Below are positions 32,983 through 41,257 of a DNA stretch of 64,000 bases, piece by piece. Source of the DNA: Aldehydirespirator sp965116195 (GTDB lineage Bacteria > Actinomycetota > Acidimicrobiia > Acidimicrobiales > Aldehydirespiratoraceae); NCBI GenBank assembly GCA_965116195.1, contig OZ220491.1, positions 1,116,001 through 1,180,000 on the forward strand, read 5' to 3'. The translations under genes were made by a program, and so were the position numbers. A model generated the notes under the pieces. It was not told the DNA's origin, ran no database searches, and was given only the letters and a program-made list of their open reading frames with translations. The number at the start of each line of letters is the position of its first letter. Within the stretch, counting starts at the first letter, position 1.

Positions 32983-34490
32983 CTATGTAGGTTCGCCATC
33001 TGGAGCACCCTCAGAAGATTCGACGCTATCCTGTGCCGTAGACTTGGTTGCTGTTTTACCAGCGTTGCGGTCCTGGCCACGGCCCAAAATAGCTCGCCAG
33101 ATAACCCGCAGTAATCCAACACCCGCGGAGTCTTGCTGATTTAGTTTGACAATGTAGTGTAGTAGCCAGAACAGGCTGACCAGACTGCCGTAACCGCCGA
33201 GCCAAATAACAATTCTCACAAGGTGGTCGCCTTCGAACTCAATTCCCCTGACAGAAGTAACCACCATAGCAACCGCCGCAAGAAACACTCCAAGTATTTC
33301 AACGTTTCGCAGTTGCGAAAGATTGATTTCAGTGCGGGAATCGTTGATCTCTTCTTGAATAGAAGTATGAGATTTCTCAAATTGGCGATACCTAGTTTCA
33401 ATCTCAGCTCGTGATACAGTTTCTATATCGATAGCGACTTGTATTTGCCGACAAGCCTCAATGGTATGCACCACGCTAGGTGGGGCGTACTTGAGAGATA
33501 GCCTGATAAACTCCCGAGACTCGTCAATCTCCCCAAGTATAAGTAGGATACGTGCATAGTTCGGATAGAAAGACTATTACGTTTAGTTATGGGCAATCTT
33601 GAGTTACGAAACCAGAGGTTCATTCGGTTTTTGAATTGCTCAAGTTTTGCACTTTCATTGTCCGACCGACTGTTTCTTGAAAGCACTTTCGCTGCAGAAA
33701 GCGAGGAGGCAAGCGTGTCGGTCAGGTGTGCCAGCACTATTTGGTGATACTCAAGCGAACTGCTGACTCTATCATATTCATCTGGGGTCTTCCTAATATT
33801 AAGATCATTGCGACTCTGGGCCGCAATACTCATAAGATCTTCCAATAATGATAATACTTGCCTGTCCGAAACCGAGTCTGCAAAGTATTTATAAACTCGT
33901 AGCGGTGCGATACTCTTGGGCTGCCAGCCACTAGAAGCCGCATCGTTGCTCCAGTCCCACACCCTCCTAGCGACTTCTGGGTTACCATCCATAAGAGCAC
34001 TGTGCCCTCCCACCAAAGCTACAGCTGCAACAGCCACCTGATTTGGAAGACCTTTTTGAGAATTGAACTGCTCGGTGCATATGTCCAACATCCTTCCACC
34101 ACGTTGCTTGTGTTCTTCGTAGTTTTGTTGTACATACTCTTCCTCCTCTTGGCGCGCTTCCTCGTCGTTTGAAAGATCCTCACCCTCATAAAGCAGACTC
34201 GAATAAATGTACGACTTCAGTTTGCCAAAATTGATCAGCTGTTCGTACAGATGCTGAAGACCGCTGCCTTCTTTCCCTTTATACAGTAAATCACTGCCGA
34301 GTCTATTGATACCAAGTGTGCTGCGGACGTTGCGACCTTGAGCACGCATGTCTAGTATAAACTCATATACTCTTGCGTTGAGGTAGTGATAAAATTCTGG
34401 CGTATCGTATCCGTTTGTCGAGAACCTATGAGCCGTTATCACGAGACGAGCCAACCTTCTCCTGTCACCTGTGTCATCATAAAAAGTCAT
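32983..34490 (-). pseudogene. Frameshifted membrane-anchored helical protein
   Basis: Two minus-strand frames join into one protein. The first (34490 to 33423) gives 355 residues of helical sequence. In its last 35 codons it slips from SYLYLG at a GGGG run near 33538; in the other frame the sequence continues EIDESREFIRLSLKYAPPSV (in parts) into the ORF ending at 32983. One extra G restores the frame. The joined product of about 500 residues would have a helical-repeat-like body, a coiled coil and two C-terminal membrane segments (LGVFLAAVAMVVTS and GSLVSLFWLLHYIV). No family was recognised. It converges on the AbiEii gene. The break may be a real mutation or a sequencing error. Confidence 0.6.
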
Positions 34491-34650
34491 GAGCCTAAAT
34501 CAGATAAGGGCTGGAACCAAGTAGAATCGTCGGTGGGTGCTGCGATTTCGCTATTAGATGAGCAATAGACAGTGGAACGGGCCGTGCTGTCGTACATCTT
34601 TGTTAGGTAACCCGACATCGGCTGTATTTAGAAATTGACTGCTGCGAGGC

Positions 34651-35044
34651 TGATGTGGAGAATCTATCAACTTGCGTCCGACTGAACGGAACGACTCCTT
34701 TAGATCGGTAGTCGGTAAAGTGAGTCGTTGATGTGCTTGACAACTCGGCAGTCGACGACACGGGACATGACGGTGGAGGTTCTGCGCTGAGCCAGTGGTG
34801 CGAAGGTTCCGCTAGGCGTGGCGACAGCCACCGGGTTCTTGCCAAGGATCGCATCCGTGCGCTTGAGTTGCCTGGCTCGCTGCAGGCTGTGCAGGTCGGG
34901 TACTTGAGGGCCCCACGATGCTGTTTGGATCACATGGCGGCGAATAATACTTCCGTTTGTCCACCTTTGCAAGTATTGGGGTGTGGAACCTGCGCAGAGT
35001 AGGTGCTTGAGCACGGCGCTGCGTTTGAAATTGATGGGCTGCAA
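34651..35044 (-). pseudogene. Decayed copy of the type ISP module array and C-terminal domain
   Basis: Minus-strand sequence 34698-34651 (reading GTCGTTCCGTTCAGTCGGAC, then GCAAGTTGATAG) closely resembles the part of the intact C-terminal domain gene that encodes AFRSAGRELMNLH. Upstream, in one frame, QVPDLHSLQ and AILGKNP...CRVVK resemble the array modules c5 and c6. Stops and indels break the frame. The stretch 34491-34650 has no gene. Confidence 0.6.
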
Positions 35045-35097
35045 GTTCTTTTTTTACATATGATGATGTGTATTTTGGAAGTTTTTGATCATTTTCG

Positions 35098-35781
35098 TTA
35101 ACTATTTTTTGTATTCAGGGTTTCCAGGGCAGGTGGTAGGGTTTCTATTATTCTTGAGGATTCTATTGAGACGGTTATGAGCCTGCGTAGGTGTCTTATC
35201 AGATTGAATGGTTCGTCGACCCATTCGTGCCATTCGTTTACATCGTCTCTTATGCCTGACTTCTTGTCATGCTTGACGCGGAGACTGTCGATGGCCCATT
35301 GCAGCGGGGAACGGCCCGAGACCTTGTAGTTCTCAGCTTCGGCAGGGATGTCCACCAAGCGACAGCGATTGTTGATGATCAGTACCGTGCGATCTTCGCT
35401 GCCCCAACTCATTTTGCCACCGATACGGTATGTGTTGGCATCAAAAGCGCCTTCATCAAGTGTTTCTTCCACCTGGCATTCGACCGGCCACTCGTTGACC
35501 GTTTCGTAATTGATGTGAAGATTCATCAACTCGCGCCCGGCTGAGCGGAACGCCTCGAAGTCATCGGCCAGAGGGATACGAGGCAGATTGCGCTGCAGAT
35601 CATGACGGTAACGTTCACGCCAATCCGGGGCGTGCATCACACCATACAAGTACTCCCAGATGTCGTCCTTGGTGATGTGTGGTCCATAGCGGGTCTGGAA
35701 CTCAGTCAGCGCCCAGTCCGTGATGTTGTCGTCATCTTCTGAGGAGATGTCAGGCAGGTCGAGGCTGAGGGTCACTTCCAT
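35098..35781 (-). CDS. Type ISP restriction-modification C-terminal domain as a separate gene
   Basis: The 227-residue protein matches the conserved C-terminal domain of type ISP enzymes (LlaGI/LlaBIII family): ITKDDIWEYLYGVMHAPDWRERY, then LPRIPLADDFEAFRSAGRELM, NYETV, then SGRSPLQWAIDSLRVKHDKKSG and a C-terminal IRHLRRLITVSIESSRII, all read in parts. In known enzymes this is part of one polypeptide of about 1,600 residues. Here it begins at its own ATG (35781) with TAAGGAG upstream, behind the module array. It could act in trans with the large protein. Loss of fusion might equally mean the enzyme is broken. Confidence 0.8.
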   Translation of the reverse strand: MEVTLSLDLPDISSEDDDNITDWALTEFQTRYGPHITKDDIWEYLYGVMHAPDWRERYRHDLQRNLPRIPLADDFEAFRSAGRELMNLHINYETVNEWPVECQVEETLDEGAFDANTYRIGGKMSWGSEDRTVLIINNRCRLVDIPAEAENYKVSGRSPLQWAIDSLRVKHDKKSGIRDDVNEWHEWVDEPFNLIRHLRRLITVSIESSRIIETLPPALETLNTKNS

Positions 35782-35799
35782 GGAGGCTCCTTAGGTTGC

Positions 35800-35868
35800 T
35801 CAAGAGGCTGGTCGTCGCCGTGTGACAACTGGTGACGGCAGGATGCAGTTCACCGCGAGGCTTGGGCA
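35800..35868 (-). other. Module c7, truncated copy
   Basis: This 69-bp stretch repeats the end of module c6: both end VVTRRRPAS-stop, and the DNA shares GTTGTCAC(A/G)CG and GACCAGCCTCTTGA. It lacks the PDL core. It lies just before the ribosome binding site of the C-terminal domain gene. Confidence 0.55.
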
Positions 35869-35993
35869 TCAAGAGGCTGGTCGCCTACGCGTGACAACTC
35901 GGCAGCCGCCGATGCCGGGTGCAAGGCCGGTGAGATCCGGTATCAGACCCGAAGCAAGAACCGCGTCCGGGGTTCCCGCAAAGGTCGGGTTTT
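35869..35993 (-). other. Module c6, end point of the third frame after poly-C tract 3
   Basis: Frame reads AILVKNPTF, then VLASGLIPDLTGL, then CRVVTRRRPAS and TGA at 35871-35869. It is reached if tract 3 holds a multiple of three C residues. Confidence 0.65.
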
Positions 35994-36106
35994 TCACGAG
36001 GATTGCCTCCGTGGGATGACGCGTCCGGCCGGATCCAAGACGTGCAGGTCGGGAAGTAGCTGAGTTGCGAGCAGAGCGAAAACTGTCCGGTTCGAGGGAG
36101 TGCTCA
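35994..36106 (-). other. Module c5, end point of the current frame after poly-C tract 3
   Basis: Frame reads LLVSTPSNRTVFALLATQLL, then PDLHVLDPAGRVIPRRQSS and a TGA at 35996-35994. This is the best-preserved match to the type ISP segment S-N-x-x-F-x-x-L-A-T-x-x-x-P-D-L-H. It is reached with the present 20 C residues if the ribosome enters tract 3 from the pass-through frame. Confidence 0.7.
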
Positions 36107-36234
36107 CTAGCAGTGCCTTCTCGGTATGCCCCTGGTCTGGCGTCCGGTGACGCAGAGGTCGTAGCAGATGTTGGTGGCGATGACTCCGAACGGGATCTGC
36201 TGAGTGAGGTTGGTGAGGATGACTGCCCGCCGGC
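36107..36234 (-). other. Module c4
   Basis: Frame reads RRAVILTNLTQQIPFGVIAT, then NICYDLCVTGRQTRGIPRRHC and TAG at 36109-36107. It is closely similar to c0 (PFGCCATSNLYDLHITG). It is reached when tract 3 has one residue more than a multiple of three. Confidence 0.7.
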
Positions 36235-36254
36235 GGGGGGGGGGGGGGGGGGGG
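36235..36254 (-). repeat. Poly-C tract 3, 20 bases
   Basis: Twenty G on the plus strand (poly-C in the coding sense). From the frame that passes modules c2 and c3 (ending ...ETM-K), a length of 19 leads to c4, 20 to c5 and 21 to c6, checked codon by codon. Two bases separate it from the stop of c3. Confidence 0.85.
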
Positions 36255-36256
36255 CT

Positions 36257-36372
36257 TCATTGTTTCATGCGGGGCATCACCCGCGTCTGCTGCCCAGGTC
36301 CTGCGAGGTGCAGGTCCGGCACCCGGTCCCCTGCCAACACTCCGAACATCGCCATGTTCGAGGGGCCTGTCA
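36257..36372 (-). other. Module c3
   Basis: Frame reads IMMTGPSNMAMFGVLAGDRV, then PDLHLAGPGQQTRVMPRMKQ and TGA at 36259-36257. It is very similar to c1 (SIMISGTSNM, ending QQTRVMPRMKR). It is reached when tract 2 has two residues more than a multiple of three. Confidence 0.7.
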
Positions 36373-36529
36373 TCATGATCCCCGTATTCGCGGGACGGTT
36401 CGTGAAGGCTGGTTCGTTCCGACGGCGCACAGGTCGGGGATGACATCCGTGGCGACCGCCCCGAAGATGGACCGACTGTTGGGGGCTGCCAGGCAGATGT
36501 GCTCGCTGCTGTGTGTTCGATTCCTGCGC
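36373..36529 (-). other. Module c2
   Basis: Frame reads ICLAAPNSRSIFGAVATDVI, then PDLCAVGTNQ and ends RTVPRIRGS with TGA at 36375-36373. It is reached with the present 13 C residues in tract 2 when the ribosome arrives from the pass-through frame of tract 1. The DNA CGCCGTCGGAACGAACCAG is shared with c1. Confidence 0.7.
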
Positions 36530-36542
36530 GGGGGGGGGGGGG
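36530..36542 (-). repeat. Poly-C tract 2, 13 bases
   Basis: Thirteen C residues on the coding strand, directly after the TGA of module c1. In the frame entering as GCG-ATG-A, 13 residues lead to c2, 14 to c3, and 12 or 15 leave the frame open to tract 3. Confidence 0.85.
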
Positions 36543-36748
36543 TCATCGCTTCATGCGAGGCATCACCCGCGTCTGCTGGGATCCCTTGATTGCGGCCAGA
36601 TCCGGGATCAGGGATGTCGCTAGTGCTTGAAATGTCATATTCGATGTTCCTGAAATCATAATGGATTCCGTGGGACGGTTCGTGAGAACTGGTTCGTTCC
36701 GACGGCGTATAGTGCTGAACACTGTCCGGTTTGGTAGCTTGTTTGTGA
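36543..36748 (-). other. Module c1, present C-terminus of the methyltransferase ORF
   Basis: Frame reads ESIMISGTSNMTFQALATSL, then IPDLAAIKGSQQTRVMPRMKR and TGA at 36545-36543. It is preceded in the same frame by a partial module start, ITNKLPNRTVFS. With the present 12 C residues in tract 1 the large ORF ends here. Confidence 0.75.
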
Positions 36749-39374
36749 TCATCGCTTGCGTGGGATGCCGCGTGTTGGTCTGCCTGTGATGTGGAGATCG
36801 TAGAGGTTGCTGGTTGCGCAACATCCAAAGGGGAGTTGCTGATCTCGTTGAATGAGGATTGCTGTCTTCTGGGGGGGGGGGGCGTGCTGTGGCTGAGAAT
36901 AGGGCCGATACAGCCTTTACTGAACTCAGAATGCGTGCATCTTCATATAGCCAAACCTTAACGAAAGGGCGGTACAGTACTTGACGGATACGTGACTCAT
37001 CGAACTCTATCACCTCGCCACGACTTAGTGAGTTTTTGAGCGCATCTGTCCACTTGATCTCATGTAAGTCAGTGTTCTTTGTGACCTGATCAACGGTTCG
37101 CTTCCGAGCAGATCTCGGCGCAGCCGTCACCCGTGCTAGCGCTGTATCATAAGCATCAATGAGTACGCCCACTTTTTGTACAAGATCGTCGTAGCCAAAC
37201 GAGTATACATACGGATCACACGCGGCAATTACTCCAAGGGCATTTTCCTGACATATTGTCATGCCATCACGCTCACGTGATGTAGCGCAGACTCGTAGCA
37301 TTTCCTTGAAGGTACCGTCCGTCAGGTTCACCCAGTCATGGTCTCGGGTTACCGGCACAACCTTGAATTCGCCACTGCTGACATCGCCGAGACAGTCGAG
37401 CCAGTCGAATTTCTGCACGAGTTTCGCTCTCACCGGCACGGTTGCGAAGTGAAGATCGCCTGGATGGGCAAGGTCTTTTTTGGGATTACGGACCAGCAGG
37501 GTGATCTGAACTCCGTTACGGGAGCCTTGACCGAATACTTTGTCGCCTTCGCGACGAAATTCATCCCCCGATTTCATAGCATCGCCGAGAAGATTGACTA
37601 CGTAGATATCCGTAAACTCATCTCGGAGCGCTGCTCTCATACCTGTGAGACTGGTGCCGTTACTTAGCGAGTTCGGATGAACCAAGGCAATCAGGCCCGG
37701 TCTTGGGTCCTCGCACTGTGGAGTGTCCAAACGGTCAGTGGCCCAGCGGATAGATTGGACATACAAATTGCCGGATGACTTGCCAGCGCCGCGGCCGGTG
37801 ACTTGACTATGGCGTGCTCCGTAGGTGTCACGTACCCGCTGTTCAATGTGTGGATAGTCGATGTTGCGGTTGTCATCACCCGAAGACTTTTGTCCTGCTG
37901 ACCATGGTGGGTTCATCATGATAACGGTGATTGGAACTTCGTCTTGACGGCTATGGCGGGCGATGTTGTCAGCGAAGCCGGGCAGTTGGCCTGTAAGTGA
38001 CGGTTCTAACTCCATGAGGGTGTCGCTGAAGGTGATGCCAGGGAAGGGATGATAGACTGTCTCACCGAAACCGCTGCGTTCGGCCATGCCAGCTTCGATT
38101 TTTATGGCGGCTATGTAATAGGCCAGCAGCACAACCTCGTTGGCATACAGTTCTTTTTCATACTTGCGTTGCAGATCCTGGTCGCGGATGACATAGTTTC
38201 CTTCAGCATCTTGGAGGGTTAGTAGCCGGTAGATGAACGTGCCGGTTCCCGTAAACGGATCCAGAATGTTGACGTTCTCGCTCGTGAGTCCCACACCAAA
38301 CTCTCTGCGACACACGGCATCTGCGGAGCGGATAATGAAGTCCACGATCTCCACCGGCGTGTATACAATCCCCAATCGTTTCACGGTGTCTTTCATCGCG
38401 GCTTTGAAGAAGCCGTCATAGATCTCTCTGAGCACATCCACCTTCGCAGCAGCGGTGAGTGCTCCCTTGAACACGTCTTCCATGCTCCGATAGGCTCGAC
38501 GCAACGGACGCAACTCTTCCTCAAACAGGTGTTCACTGTCCGTGCCAGCCGACGAAGCAAACGACTCAAGAAGAGTAGTCATTGCTATTGACACCGGGTT
38601 GGACTTGGCAAACTGCGAATCTGCGAACAGGCAGTCGAATATCGGAATGGTGACAGCATGCTGAGCCACCATCTCCGCGGCTTGATCCTCGGTGAGGTGA
38701 TCACCAACCACAGTTCTCATGGATTGCACAAAGGCATCGAACGCAGTCTTCGTGTCGGGCCTCGACAACTCCGCATCTACCTTTTGCCGCACCTTTTGGC
38801 AGACGGTGGCTGCCTTTTCGCCCCATGAAGGCCACATCTGACGGTCACCGCAACGTTCAACCAGTTTGGAGGCGATCTTCTCGTCAAGAAGGAACCTCAA
38901 CTGTTCGACACTGCCGTAGCCGCGAACAGAACGGTCGGTGCCGCGGTCCATCAGCGAGATGCGCTGACAGTTGCGGGCCGCGTCAATGTGGTTGACCCAC
39001 ATGTCCATACGCTCGTCGTGGGAGCGCAACGCTCGTACCACATCCCACACGACCGCAAAGTCAGAACTCTCCAGAACCCTGGCATCGTTCACGCCCTTGC
39101 CTTCCGGCACGACCACAGGGATCACTATGTAGCCGGTCTTCTTGCCGGGCGCGGTTCTCATCACCCGTCCAACGGCCTGCACGATGTCGATCGTTGACTT
39201 GCGCGGCTGCAAAAACAGGATCGCGTCCAACGCGGGAACGTCCACCCCCTCGGTGAGTACCCGCGCGTTGGAGATCACATGGCAAACACCCGGCTCGGGG
39301 TCGCTGCGCAGACGGTCCAGTTGGGTGGCTCGGCGAATGGCTGGCGTTGACCCGTCCACATGCTGGACGTACAA
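36543..39374 (-). CDS. Type ISP-like enzyme, helicase C-terminal part and N6-adenine methyltransferase
   Basis: This frame continues the nuclease-helicase gene after poly-C tract 0. It starts inside the helicase: ISNARVLTEGVDVPALDAIL and VQAVGRVMRT are motifs V and VI of superfamily 2. A helical coupler follows, then the methyltransferase with motif I LDPFTGTGTF and motif IV NPPW, then a target-recognition-like region ending YRPFVKVWLYEDARILSSV (in parts). The apparent start at 39374 is only a TTG after the tract; the real start is at 41017. From tract 1 on, the C-terminus depends on poly-C length. The enzyme would methylate adenine and cut unmethylated DNA after translocation. Confidence 0.85.
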   Translation of the reverse strand: MYVQHVDGSTPAIRRATQLDRLRSDPEPGVCHVISNARVLTEGVDVPALDAILFLQPRKSTIDIVQAVGRVMRTAPGKKTGYIVIPVVVPEGKGVNDARVLESSDFAVVWDVVRALRSHDERMDMWVNHIDAARNCQRISLMDRGTDRSVRGYGSVEQLRFLLDEKIASKLVERCGDRQMWPSWGEKAATVCQKVRQKVDAELSRPDTKTAFDAFVQSMRTVVGDHLTEDQAAEMVAQHAVTIPIFDCLFADSQFAKSNPVSIAMTTLLESFASSAGTDSEHLFEEELRPLRRAYRSMEDVFKGALTAAAKVDVLREIYDGFFKAAMKDTVKRLGIVYTPVEIVDFIIRSADAVCRREFGVGLTSENVNILDPFTGTGTFIYRLLTLQDAEGNYVIRDQDLQRKYEKELYANEVVLLAYYIAAIKIEAGMAERSGFGETVYHPFPGITFSDTLMELEPSLTGQLPGFADNIARHSRQDEVPITVIMMNPPWSAGQKSSGDDNRNIDYPHIEQRVRDTYGARHSQVTGRGAGKSSGNLYVQSIRWATDRLDTPQCEDPRPGLIALVHPNSLSNGTSLTGMRAALRDEFTDIYVVNLLGDAMKSGDEFRREGDKVFGQGSRNGVQITLLVRNPKKDLAHPGDLHFATVPVRAKLVQKFDWLDCLGDVSSGEFKVVPVTRDHDWVNLTDGTFKEMLRVCATSRERDGMTICQENALGVIAACDPYVYSFGYDDLVQKVGVLIDAYDTALARVTAAPRSARKRTVDQVTKNTDLHEIKWTDALKNSLSRGEVIEFDESRIRQVLYRPFVKVWLYEDARILSSVKAVSALFSATARPPPPEDSNPHSTRSATPLWMLRNQQPLRSPHHRQTNTRHPTQAMITNKLPNRTVFSTIRRRNEPVLTNRPTESIMISGTSNMTFQALATSLIPDLAAIKGSQQTRVMPRMKR
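36749..36870 (-). other. Module c0, first module after the methyltransferase
   Basis: Frame reads KTAILIQRDQQLPFGCCATS, then NLYDLHITGRPTRGIPRKR and TGA at 36751-36749. It is reached when tract 1 has 11 or 14 residues and may be the ancestral continuation of the enzyme. Confidence 0.7.
36871..36882 (-). repeat. Poly-C tract 1, 12 bases
   Basis: Twelve C residues follow the coding sequence for VKAVSALFSATAR. A length of 12 leads to module c1 (stop 36543), 11 or 14 to c0 (stop 36749), and 13 keeps the frame open through tract 2. Confidence 0.85.
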
Positions 39375-39394
39375 CTCAAGCAGCTTGGGTTTCG

Positions 39395-41017
39395 CTACTC
39401 CATCTGCGGGGGGGGGGGGGGGGCTTCAGCAGCCACGGATTGCCACAACCCGGCGGCTCCGCTCGGGGAATCTGCTATCACGCGTGACAACTTGACTTTG
39501 TTGGTGAAGGCGATAGCCGTGCGAAGATGCCCGGCCCCGTTATCTGCCTCGGCGATCTTGCCTGTGGGTCTGTCTTCAGAAACCCCGGTGGTGTTGGGGT
39601 CTGCCAGAGCGTCCCAACACCCGAGAAGTTTGATGGCATCCTGCTTGCTGACGATCTGGTCAAGGCCGCGCTTTCGTCTGATGGCGGCCAGGCGATCGTC
39701 GGTCAACTGCGACTCGGATGTGGCCACGATCAACACTTCATAGTCGGACAGCAACTCTTTATCCACAGCATCAGAAAACGACATCTCATACATCAGTGGC
39801 CCGTACAACTCCTCGTCGTCCATCGAATATACGTCACTGTCTTTGGTCGCGGCTCGTGCTTTGGCGGCCTGCGTGTAGATGCGCTGCGTAGCCGTCATGA
39901 ACAACCTGAACTGGGCAGGTATTCGCTGCTCGTCATGAATCAGCCGAAAAGCGGACACTTCGGTGTCCGATGGTCTGTCAACGCCGGTTGTGCGATGCGC
40001 CTCGTCACACACCACCAGATCGAATGCGAAATCCGACGGCAATGAGTCGGCCAACACCGGTAGCGACTGATAGGTGCTGAACACGACCCGCATCTTGTTG
40101 CCGGTCGGCTGACGAAGCGCTCGGGCGATCTCGTCACGATCAGTCGAGACCGGCATTGACAATTCAGCCAGGTCTCGGGCTGTGTCACCATCATCGTCAG
40201 TGCTGCGACCCGTGGTCTTGTCTGAGCAAACGCCCAGATAGACATGGCCGGTATTGCGATGACGTGCCCACTCGCGCATTGTCTGGCCCATCAGCGCGAT
40301 GGAAGGCACCAGGTACAACACGGTTCCGTGCTTGCCGACGTTCTCTTCTGCGGCCCACATGGCCACGAGTGATTTGCCTGTTCCACAGGGCATCACCAGC
40401 CGACCTCTGCGGTTGGCCTGACAGCCTTTGGCAATGGCATCCAGAGCGTCACGCTGATCCGATCTGGGTGTGTGCCGCTCATGGGGAGTGAATTCAAGTT
40501 CGTCCGGCCGGTCCAGAAAGTCCAGCCAGCGCACAGGCCAGGAGTTGAGATCAACGGCAGTGATCACCTCACAACGTGGTGAGTAGGCCTGTTCCACCTT
40601 GGTCCAGCCAGCTTTCTCCAGGTCGGAGGTGACGATCAATATCCGGTTCTTGAAGTGCGCTGTGCCGGAAGCAGCCAGAAATGAGTCCACTGCTGATGTG
40701 GGCACCCGGTGATCCTGGGCATAGTTCTTGCATTGGATCGCACAGAAGCCGCCACCGTAGGCGTCGGTCTGACGAGCCACGAGATCAATTCCGATATCGG
40801 CCCCGTAGCCATACTCGGTACGGTCGGGCCAGTCAGTCCACAGCCACACCTCTTCAAAACGAGCAGGACCGTACTCATAGGGATTTGACTCAAAGGCTCG
40901 GCGCATCAGCCTCTCGAAGTTGCGCCCCATGGCATAAGCACTGCCTGCCTCGTTACGCAGCTGCTCCAGTGCCCCGTAGAAGTCGTTGTCAAGCAGCGTG
41001 GCCGCGCTCACTGCCAT
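39395..41017 (-). CDS. Type ISP-like enzyme, N-terminal nuclease and helicase part (cut short by poly-C tract 0)
   Basis: The 540-residue ORF has an Mrr-like nuclease domain (GADIGIDLVARQ, then FCAIQCKNYAQ, giving the D...QxK motif near residues 75-100) and an SF2 helicase half with Walker A MPCGTGKS, DEAH in VVCDEAHRTTG and motif III FMTATQRIY. It reaches a stop at 39395 just after a run of Pro encoded by the 16-base poly-C tract. The downstream ORF is the missing rest of the helicase. With 17 (or 14) C residues the two join as AAEAPPPPP-ADGVAKPKLLELYVQHV (in parts). ATG at 41017 lies in the reverse of GCCATATC; no strong ribosome binding site is seen. Confidence 0.87.
   Translation of the reverse strand: MAVSAATLLDNDFYGALEQLRNEAGSAYAMGRNFERLMRRAFESNPYEYGPARFEEVWLWTDWPDRTEYGYGADIGIDLVARQTDAYGGGFCAIQCKNYAQDHRVPTSAVDSFLAASGTAHFKNRILIVTSDLEKAGWTKVEQAYSPRCEVITAVDLNSWPVRWLDFLDRPDELEFTPHERHTPRSDQRDALDAIAKGCQANRRGRLVMPCGTGKSLVAMWAAEENVGKHGTVLYLVPSIALMGQTMREWARHRNTGHVYLGVCSDKTTGRSTDDDGDTARDLAELSMPVSTDRDEIARALRQPTGNKMRVVFSTYQSLPVLADSLPSDFAFDLVVCDEAHRTTGVDRPSDTEVSAFRLIHDEQRIPAQFRLFMTATQRIYTQAAKARAATKDSDVYSMDDEELYGPLMYEMSFSDAVDKELLSDYEVLIVATSESQLTDDRLAAIRRKRGLDQIVSKQDAIKLLGCWDALADPNTTGVSEDRPTGKIAEADNGAGHLRTAIAFTNKVKLSRVIADSPSGAAGLWQSVAAEAPPPPPQME
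39408..39423 (-). repeat. Poly-C tract 0, 16 bases, ON/OFF switch
   Basis: Sixteen C residues on the coding strand inside the helicase. At 16 the frame ends QME-stop; at 15 or 18 it ends after RRWSSETQAA; at 17 or 14 it joins the downstream 943-codon frame. The sequenced state is OFF. Confidence 0.88.
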
Positions 41018-41257
41018 ATCGCCCCCAAGACGTAAGCGCCGTCGTGGTGGTCAATCCTGCTGATCACGCCGCCACCCATCTCCAACAAGCATTTGGTTCA
41101 ACCCGGAGTTCACCGGAGTTAAATTGAGCACGAGTAAGCCTCCCATGGCCCTCGCGTCGCAGGTCCGCAAACATGGTAGCACATAATACGACTGTGTGGC
41201 CGTCCTCGCAATCACCGTCCGCACGGGTTGGTGCTTGGACGGGGGTACGGTTAGGCG

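Noticed and set aside
36235..39423. Treating the poly-G/C runs purely as sequencing artefacts
   Set aside because: Homopolymer errors remain possible, but all four long runs of this window fall in one gene at positions where the frames on both sides make sense, so a biological explanation is preferred.
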